A DNA stretch of 35,750 nucleotides, taken from Apostichopus californicus (taxonomy: Eukaryota; Echinodermata; Holothuroidea; Aspidochirotida; Stichopodidae). Shown one piece after another: positions 21,460 to 35,750 of the stretch (within the stretch, counting starts at the first letter, position 1; the number at the start of each line of letters is the position of its first letter). The stretch lies in the NCBI GenBank assembly GCA_020650975.1, contig JAIPMN010010685.1, positions 18,735 to 54,484 of the forward strand, given 5' to 3'. The position numbers and the translations under genes are program-made. The notes under the pieces were generated by a model that was given only the letters and a program-made list of their open reading frames with translations, searched no databases and was not told the DNA's origin.

Positions 21460-21495
21460 GCCTAACGAGTAACGTTAGGCAGTTACACGTTAGGC
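21460..21495. repeat. Small inverted repeat GCCTAACG/CGTTAGGC with a third copy
   Basis: GCCTAACG at 21460-21467 and CGTTAGGC at 21473-21480 form perfect 8-base arms around AGTAA. CGTTAGGC recurs at 21488-21495. It lies just downstream of the candidate RGS22 first-exon donor. Confidence 0.7.
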
Positions 21496-21599
21496 TAGCA
21501 AAAAAATAGTTAACGTGAAGCACGGAATGGATTATTTTTGTTGAACCTACTTCTGCGATCGCACAAAACACATACAATAAAGAAAGAAGGTTACTTACA

Positions 21600-21850
21600 T
21601 TACACGAATATGCTCTCCTGTCTACGATCATTCATTAGGCTAACCGTGTTGCGCGTTGTCATGTACTGTTTATGTGTGCTGAATAGTTGGCGTTTCAGCT
21701 CAAACTTGCAGCACCCCAGGGCAATTTAGCTGTCCCTAAAACGACTTGAACAAGTCAAAAGTTTCTGTTGCTTAGTGACTGCAGTAATGGAAGGATGTCG
21801 CACTTCCTCTTCCGTTTGACCGTCGAACGGTTTGGGAAAGGCTTGCACAT
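21600..21850 (-). promoter_or_regulatory. Candidate RGS22 promoter and noncoding first exon
   Basis: A strong donor (AAT|GTAAGTAACC) at 21598 could end a noncoding first exon joined to the acceptor at 20153. Upstream are an RFX X-box-like site GTTGCTTAGTGAC (21767-21779) and two ETS-like GGAA cores (21801-21814, reverse strand). RFX sites are typical of ciliary and testis genes, which suits RGS22. A second, weaker donor (ACAG|GTATGA) at 20434 is an alternative. No TATA box is seen. This is inference from motifs only. Confidence 0.35.
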
Positions 21851-22253
21851 TATTTTATGGCTACCAGTGCGGTATATATATTTATACAGTAGTTACGAAA
21901 GAAGCATACCCTAAAATGCATTAAAAACTATGAAAATTATTTATGTATGTTGATTGCCGCACGATGTATGCTATAGTGGACTATTTTATCACAAGCAATT
22001 CTACTTCAATTTTACTTCACAAGTTTCATGTACACAAAGAAGTAGCCTAGTTGATTCAGTTAAAGTTTCGTTGTAATTTAAAAAGATAAAAAACAATCAA
22101 AATTTAAAATGGAGCCGTGTTAATGTGGGCGGAAAGTCCAAGTAGCAGCTACATTGGCAAACACATAATATTAAATCCAATCTGTCCAAGCAATAACAAT
22201 GTCATGCCTTGGCAAGGCAACGCATGCAGATTCGTTGTGAGCTAGATTAGAAT

Positions 22254-22400
22254 CAGGGGCGAATCCAGGATTTAAACAGAAGCAATGGGCCTTGAAGTCA
22301 TTGAAGCCGACTCCCTTGTTTGAGGAGGGGCGGGGCAGCAGGGGGTTGGAAGTTTCTCCAACATACAAAAATTTGCCGCGAAATGGTGATTCTAAGGCAT
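22254..22400 (+). mobile_element. Fragment of a hAT-like nonautonomous element
   Basis: It starts CAGGGGCGAATCCAGGATTT, a terminal sequence type I associate with widespread hAT-like short elements. A GGGGGTTGGAAGTTTCTCC-like body piece follows about 80 bases on. The far end is not found. Recognition is from memory. Confidence 0.4.
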
Positions 22401-24068
22401 TAATTAGGTTTAAATTAGTTGTATAAATAGATCCACAAACAAGGTTGTTCTAACAAGCACTATTCATGTTTCTTATGCGGTTGGAGTGGGAGGGAGGGGA
22501 GGGAGGGGAGGGAGGGGAGAGAAGGGGGGCTACCTAGTCATGATAAAATATGGCCATATTTTGTTCCAATTTTTACACCTAAATATTATTGGCTGCCAAC
22601 CACATTTCACAGTGTTTATTCCAATTATCCACTTAATGTTCTTAATGGACACTAGGAGGTGTCTGGATGCAAGGGCAATAGTAATAATCTTCGAAACACT
22701 ATCCATTGGAAGACTCTTGCTGGCCATTGTGTTAAACTTTGCCGTCAAAGGCATATGCAACTGCTGCCTTTGTAATGCCTGTATAGAAGGGCATGTTTGC
22801 TATGCAAATATTATGAAGAACTTAGCTAATGTTCTTTGGGGGGAAGGGGAGGTGGGGGGGGGGGCATATTGAACTACTCTTAGATGTGATGCAGCATATG
22901 ACGAATATATCACATGACCACGTATGCTATTACATGCCTAACCAACGGACTTACTTGATACCTATATGTATCTTATATCACCGTATCAAAATGTGAATGA
23001 TACTTGTGCTGAAGGTATCATGACGTCACATGTTAACCTGCTTACGTTAGTCTCCTGTCATTTGGCCGTGGTGGGTTTCACTCCACATATTTCCCAGACC
23101 AAACTTTAAACTTTTCTCAGTTTATTGAAAGAGTTATTCAACATAATTATTTATGATGTATATATATAAATATCTGACATGAAAGATGTTTATTGGTTTT
23201 ACTACTTCTTTTCAACTGCATAACTAAGGTCTTCTAACAACCATGATCGTAGTCTATTCACTAAAACCTATACATGATCCACCCACCATTCAATTACTTG
23301 CATTGCTGTATACAGTCAAACTTGATAGTGCATTTCATGAACACCTAGATCAGGGTGCATGTTCTGGTTGCTTTAGTACCATAGGCCTACTTACAGAGCG
23401 TTACACTGCGCATGCGTGCTTCTGTCAACGATTGAATTATTGTGTCAATCTCTCTTTCAATGACTGATCACAGATAAAGGTGTTGACCTCTAGAATCCAT
23501 TTTAATAAAATATAGAATCCATTTTAATACATGTAACGTCCATATACAGTAATTTTCGGTATAAATATCGGAAAATATTTAAATTATATATATTCGAACT
23601 TGTGATATATCGATGTATGACTGAGGTGACAAAAAAACTGCTATATCACATATTCATAGGCTATATATTTCTACGTATTTAAAATCATATCAAATTTAAA
23701 AAGGAATGTCTTTTTTTTTCAAATTTTAGGTGAACACAAAATTTAACAGTAGGCCTAGTAAAATTCTGGATAAATCAATGTATTATATATTGCAATCGAA
23801 ATCGTAGATAATAATTTTAAATAATATATATTAACATTTAATAACATAGTATAATATTTAATAAAATATATTAATATTTAATAATATATAATATATAATA
23901 ATATTTAATAATATTTGATTTATTGTTAATTTCAGTTTCGTCAAGACTCCGTAAAAAGCACATTTTGAATCACATCGTGAACAATAATATTATGATTTGT
24001 TTAACATAATTGTGTGTTTTTAAACAAATCTTTGGCACTTTTACACTAAGAAAACATATTTGTTGAAA
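22400..24068. other. Intergenic region between RGN and RGS22, no gene seen
   Basis: It holds the G-tracts at 22488-22529 and 22838-22863, one perfect CRE-type TGACGTCA (23021-23028) and a very AT-rich run (23780-23930) of TTAATA/ATATTA. Short open frames here show no recognisable protein. Confidence 0.6.
22488..22529 (+). repeat. GGGAGGGGA tract, potential G-quadruplex
   Basis: At least eight runs of three or more G are separated by single A residues, in the intergenic region between RGN and RGS22. Confidence 0.85.
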
Positions 24069-24069
24069 T

Positions 24070-30092
<6,023 letters not shown>

Positions 30093-30214
30093 GGTTATGA
30101 ATAGTTTTATAAAAACAGATCGTTCACTTCACAGAACAGGTTCCCGTAAAATGTTACGCTTTACCAGTGTGTTGGTTTTACTCGGCTGTTACAGCTCCAC
30201 AGTCGTTCTTGATT

Positions 30215-30275
30215 CTGATTGTGTCATTCGACATTCATCATGTTTATATAGGATTCCATAAAGATATATAAATCG
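30215..30275 (-). promoter_or_regulatory. Candidate RGN core promoter
   Basis: TATATAAA on the minus strand at 30250-30243, with a second TATA-like run at 30270-30263. A start site about 30 bases downstream, near 30215, would give a 5' leader of about 120 bases before the ATG. A further TATAAAA nearer the ATG is too close to serve. Confidence 0.45.
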
Positions 30276-33200
30276 AGTTCAATCGGATGACACTCGGAAC
30301 GTACGCGGTCAGCTCAGCTGTTGTCATGTGTAGCAGGCACAGAGAACAATACGTATCTGTTGTTTATTGGTTCACCAGGTACACATGCATGCTATTGTGT
30401 CTAAGTAATCGGAAGGCTATCAGAATGCAAATATGAGAGGGTGAAGGTGAAACAAAGGTCATTGTTTCAAGCTAAGACTTAGAAACAATGACGATAGAGT
30501 ATTAGTCTAGTAAGGTCACGTAGCCCTCAACTTTTAGGGAACTAGAGTCCGAATGAAGGGTAATAAATGGTGTTTGAACATGAGCTCCAATGAACCATTT
30601 CGTGGAGCTTGATGTAATGTCACCAGGGATAATGGCCTTACAATTTTAGAGCAGTTGAAAACAAACTGATGATTCGAGGAATGTGATTCTTCAAGTTCCC
30701 TACGCGAGTGGGTGTACCAGGACGATGCGAACGCACCCACTAACATCCATCTTTAAATGGTGCTGCAGATTTCCTGAATAACGAATGGTCTTTCGAGCTG
30801 CGGGTGTGGGTGGGGCGGGGGGGGGGTTAATAACGCTAGCTTCGTCACGGTGAAATGTCACAGCCTAACCAATTAATATGGTTGCAAAATATAGCACAAT
30901 GTTGCACCCTTATCGCCCTTAACTTTACACATATATACACCCCTTTCCTAGGGACGGGGTTCAATACAATGGTTCAAGTGCTGTAAACGCAACATCCCAT
31001 AGAAAATCATTTGTTTATATACTTGTGACTCATCTTAATAGGTATAGTGCGTTGTTTAGGCCAATATTTCTCTTTGTGAAATAACTTTGATGGGTTACTA
31101 CTGATGTGTCAAGTTGATGAGTTAAATATTGATATCTTAATCAGTCGAACGACCTTAAAGGCATGCTGTATGGGCCCAAAATTTGCTAGATATTCAAATA
31201 TGGTCACTTTTGGTCAAAATTCTTAAACTGTTTTTATTACAACCTTCGGGGAAATTTTCCTCACTGGAAATTTTTCGATAATCTTGTGTGTTCCTTAAAA
31301 ATGTCTGAGAACAATTTGGAGAATAGAGACCTCCATTGAAAGTACTTTTTGAAAACTTCTAGCAATTATAGCATTCTATAATTTGGGACGTATACTGGTT
31401 ACCTTCAATTTGAAAATGGTATAGACGATCGGTAATCTTCGAGCCTATAGTAAATATGTTGATGTAATATCGACTAAGTGTTCAATGGACGTGTTTGATC
31501 ATGGAATGGTGTTATTTATCTTAAGAGATTGAGAATCATGTTGACGCATGTACAATGTGTTCCTTCGTTTTGTGTAAATCATTTGGTTATAACGTCACTG
31601 ACTGTTACGAGTTTGACTAACCTTCGTGCCCGGCTTGAGTTCAACAGACATGTGACAAACAACGTATATACGTATCTAGTACATAGTCCAGTGTATATTG
31701 ACTTAGTGACACATAAACCGCTATAGCAAATATAATTCGGTAAGGTTCTAAAAAGTTCCACAGTAGCATTAAAATCGCTGGACACGCGGAGAAAATTTCC
31801 AAACTGTTCAGAGACCTTTCGATAAAGCCAATCATTCTAATTTACTTCTTAAACTTGTCATTAAATTTAGTTTTCTATGCATTAGACTGTTATAAAGCGA
31901 GTTTTGTATTTATTAAACTGAAGAAATGTATTCTGCCCTCGCGAACATGCATTGTGGTTACAACGTTATCGGTAGTTTGTAGTTGTAGTTTTGTAGTTTT
32001 GTAGTTTTTCTTCGGGACTGGTGTAGGGGTTCGAAAGTCTTGTCAAAATGAGACACAAACACAATCAGGATATAATAGAGATACCTGTCATGAAAAGTTC
32101 CCTAAACAGCTCAGAAAAATCTGATTTCATTTGGGAGATATCGCATATTTAATGTTCCATCATGCACCGAGGCTGAAGACTTGGTCAAGTATATAAATAT
32201 GACATCAATTCTGTTCATGTGTGCTACCTTTTTTCTATATATGTATATTGCAATGGATACGTTCTGTATTGGAGATTTGGTTTTGCAAATCTTGAATGTA
32301 ACATAATGAACATTATATTTCTAACATGACATAATGAAATGGTATGGTGTCACTCTACACCCTTAATGTTCTAATGTACTATTTTAAAAATATGGAGAGA
32401 AAAACAAAGAGGACGTACAATGTTTTAATTCATGTGACATCATAGATTTAAACAAGAGCAGCAAAGCTGTAGAAGTCCAGCTAAGTTTCTATTGGAGAAA
32501 TTTGTTTTGATGGGGAAATGTGTTTGAACTGAAATGAATTTCCCGAATGGCGCCGCTATACGTATCCTGAAATCCGGTGACTATTTCCGGAAATGGACTG
32601 ATTTCAACGGTTGTTAGTCCTAATTATTGTAGGTTTTTACGAATCGCACCCTATGTTATTCACCGAAAAATTCCCGATATTGTCGTATTCCGGGAAATGT
32701 CCTTCAAAGTGGAAACACTTTCTCGAACTCACTTCATGCAATAGATCGTTGTACTTATTACTACGGATAAATTATGCCCATTGTAAAAACAAAGAACTAA
32801 CATTATATCCACTCCGTAGTTTTCATTCATGCAATATTAGAACGAAAACGTAAATAAGTATTCCTCTGTTATATCTGCTAAAATGTTGTGGATATCACGT
32901 TTAATTGTGCTAACCCAAAATTGCTCACGAAAGTTGCACCAATACAATAATAGAATGATCTGCAACTTGTTTACAATCGACAAACCACAGAGAAACGTTG
33001 AAGAGCAGAAATCGAAAACATGTCGTATTCCACACACACACTGTTGAAAGGTTCAAATTGCAAATCTGCCAAGTAGTCCTTTACAGAGAATGACATCGAA
33101 CTAGATAGGAAGCCTGAATAAGAAGTAGATATTTGACTTGATCAAGTCTCCCGCGGGTGGATTTATTTATTTATAAGATGGAAGACATTTTGCTATACTC

Positions 33201-35750
33201 AAACAAAAACACATACTGGTTATGATTTAGGCTAAAAAATTGGAAAACAAATATCATGATCATTGCATATTATCTGTGGCCTATATTTCATCATAACTGA
33301 AAAATCGACAGAAGGCCCTGTTTTGGACCCTCACATGACGACAAAAGTATATTTTCTGACAACTTTGATTCAACATTTCAGCAAATTTGGACAATCGCTC
33401 TTGAAGGAGTAGCATTTTGTTTTTTACGTTTTCAGATAATGACCTGACGTGACCCGAAATGACCTTCGAATTTATAATATATGATGGCATGTATAAAAAC
33501 TTCACTCAAACAAACCACTGACGAAATTTCAGCCATATCGAATGAAAAAATGGCGAAATGGCAGTCATTCAAACACGGTGGCAAAAAGTTACAGAATTTC
33601 GGGTGAGTCGCACTATCGCAAATGGAGGGCACAGTGTTCTCCAGATGTTGGGGTGGGGGTGGGGTGGGGGGAGTGGGGGAGTTGTTTTTCACAAAGATCG
33701 CTGTCATAAACGTTAAATATGATGGCTGAATTTTTGTCCCCTTACAGTGTGTGAGTGGAGTTATGACTTCTTGTATATGACAAGGGGAGTACAGAACATA
33801 CTCCGTATGATCCGATGTTTGACTATTATTCTAAGTACTTGTTCAGATGATCCAGGGAGTAGTCGAAAGTTCCCTGGATGATCGGTCTGGTCAATTAATT
33901 CTGGGGTGGAGTGGGAGGAGTGATAGGAGGGGTATATAGGCCCTATGCTTACAGGAAGTCGGTACGTTTTCGGGATTCTTACACGGTGACCTCCACTGTG
34001 GGAGGGAGGAAGAACTGAGAAGGGAGAAGGTGAAGGTTTTTGTGAAGGGGTGGAGAGGGGGAAGTGAAGGTGGGGGGGGGGGGCGGTTGCGGCGGAGGTA
34101 AAAGTATTCTCTTTATATAAAAACGACCCAGAGATAGGCTTATCTGAATAATGAGATACGCCCCTGATGGAGGGTAACATGGGTAGAGAGGGAGGTGTAG
34201 TTGGGGTGTTAGGTGAATTATTGGTACACAAATCTGACAGTCCAATTTTTAATAGGCGTGTTTATAGCCTATATATCTTAACTTTAAAGTATACATTCAT
34301 GGGATAACTTGGTTAAGGGAAACGTTAAATTCACTGATAGGGTTGCTGCTAATACAAACTGTAATTATAACGATTTTGATACATAAAAATACACGAAAAA
34401 TAATAATCAACATTCCTTAGTTATATATCGAACCACTAACAGAGAGATAAATATGGCAGAATAGCCCAACTCAAATCAACCATCAAGTTTTCATGTACGT
34501 AAGGTCTTACTGTAATTAGAAATGGCGCCATCATTTTGAAAGTATTTGTGTGAGTAAGCCAATTTTAATTTAGCTTGGGCTTATTCCTCACTGCATTCGT
34601 GTTGAAATATGGAGCTATGGAGGGTATGATGGCGCCATACTATATTATACCTGCAATCTTACAACTACCACCTAGCGGTGAAGATGCATGGAAAGGTAAC
34701 ATACATTCCTCTCATAGCTTTGGTTTTGTAGATGAATGTTACGAGGCTGATCAAAGAAATATAGTATTCATAAATAATAAATACACCCCCTAAATCATAA
34801 GCATACGGTTAGCGTCTCGATTTAAGGGGACTGGGGTTGGGAGTGGACCAAGTTGTTTGGTTTTTCGAGTCCAGGCCCTGTCTTGACTTTCCTTTCAAAA
34901 GTATCTCCAAATGTAGCAAGGTACATCCAGTTGCTTTTACCAATGACACCCTTGGACGTGTCTATAACTGTGCTGAGGCATGAAATGATGGCGGTATACA
35001 TGTAAGAATATTTATCAGTGGGATATTAAAATATGAAGTTTGTAAAAGCGAATCTTCACAAGCGATAAAGTATGCAGTTTAGATTTCAGCTTAAAACAAC
35101 GTTTCATTTCTGCCTCCGTCTATAATATTTATTTCTGTTAAAAAAAAGCTTTTTTAAATGTTGCCCTGTGAGTCATTTTAATGTGAGTTTAATGGGTCCA
35201 GTCAAAGTATATATGCATCTTTCAAAAATATGAAATATTAGTTGACTTGGACAAAAATTCATAGCCTATATAAAGCCCTTTCTTTACATCTTTGAGAAAT
35301 TCTTAAGTAGTCATTCTCTTACTTATATATAGCTGATGATATGGAAAAACCGCATAACCGTTGGCTAAGCCAAAATACAACCACAATGGTTACTCGTTTA
35401 TGTGTGGTGCAGGCGTGGGTTATTACCCTACGAGTTATTATCGCATTGCTAGGAACTTCTTAGAAAGATAAAAAATAAAGTAAAATATTCAAAATTATAA
35501 TTGCACTTTTATCATCTTGTTAATAATCGATAACTGGTGTATTTGTCTTAAAGCATTTAGCGGTGGAACTTTCTTACTTTCTGGACCCAGTTTTTCAAAG
35601 AGACATCTTGGTTTAAAGGGAACTTGCGTGGCAGTCGCGTGTTTTAGACAATTCGTGTTGAATAATTTTAGGATTATGTGTTAAATGTATGTAGGCGAAT
35701 ACTGTATATGTATATTATATAAGGTTTTCTATGGCGACATGCAAGTTGGA
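30276..35750. other. Upstream flank of RGN, no gene recognised
   Basis: It contains G-rich tracts at 30808-30828, 33650-33680 and 34000-34085, and a short GTAGTTTT repeat near 31975-32008. Open frames up to 156 codons (33761-34231, minus) are proline-rich translations of the G-tracts. I see no splice-bounded conserved exon here. Confidence 0.55.

Noticed and set aside
30534..30746. 70-codon minus-strand frame
   Set aside because: No recognisable protein family, no conserved splice partner.
33761..34245. 156-codon proline-rich minus-strand frame
   Set aside because: The composition comes from G-tracts on the plus strand. No domain or splice partner.
34800..35000. Another SINE (GGTTAGCGTCTCG, then TTTTTCGAGTCCAGG)
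   Set aside because: Only weak A- and B-box resemblance, and no clear tail or matching copy in the window.

Overview
This is nuclear DNA from an invertebrate animal. The genes are split by many short-to-medium introns with GT...AG borders, the noncoding DNA is AT-rich, and tRNA-derived SINEs, a LINE tail, an LTR-like element and long G/C homopolymers are scattered through it. The best guess is a deuterostome, perhaps an echinoderm. That guess rests on the general look of the sequence and repeats and was not tested by any search.

Two protein genes are recognisable, both on the minus strand. The left two thirds (about 216 to 20033, with a leader and promoter probably reaching about 21.85 kb) is an RGS22 gene, regulator of G-protein signalling 22. 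I can join 18 coding exons, all in frame, from the start codon to residue 1293. The last exons lie beyond the left edge. The right part (24070 to 30092) is a complete five-exon regucalcin / SMP-30 gene (RGN) of 297 residues. RGN lies upstream of RGS22 in the same orientation, with about 2.2 kb between its stop codon and the likely RGS22 promoter. From 30.3 to 35.75 kb I recognise no gene.

Introns hold the mobile DNA. RGS22 introns carry SINE-like copies (7.7-8.0 kb, 10.9-11.2 kb, and an inverted pair at 16.9-17.2 kb), a 5'-truncated LINE (8.6-9.2 kb) and a 17/12-base minisatellite (13.6-14.0 kb). RGN intron 2 carries a 2775-base LTR-like element with 8-base inverted ends and a CCTG target duplication, inserted into a 13-base minisatellite, plus a hAT-like end.

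The most unusual signal is repeated placement of tandem arrays on or against exon-intron borders. RGS22 exon 4 has five 61-base copies of its tail and donor. Exon 12 has five 125-base copies of its tail and donor. Exon 16 has a 58-base duplication of its donor. Exon 17 has about three diverged copies of its acceptor. The pyrimidine tract before exon 4 is present three times. The RGN exon 2 donor abuts a minisatellite. In the frames I read, using a duplicated site instead of the inner one would shift frame or add a stop, so these arrays look like rows of decoy splice sites. The two genes have no evident joint function.
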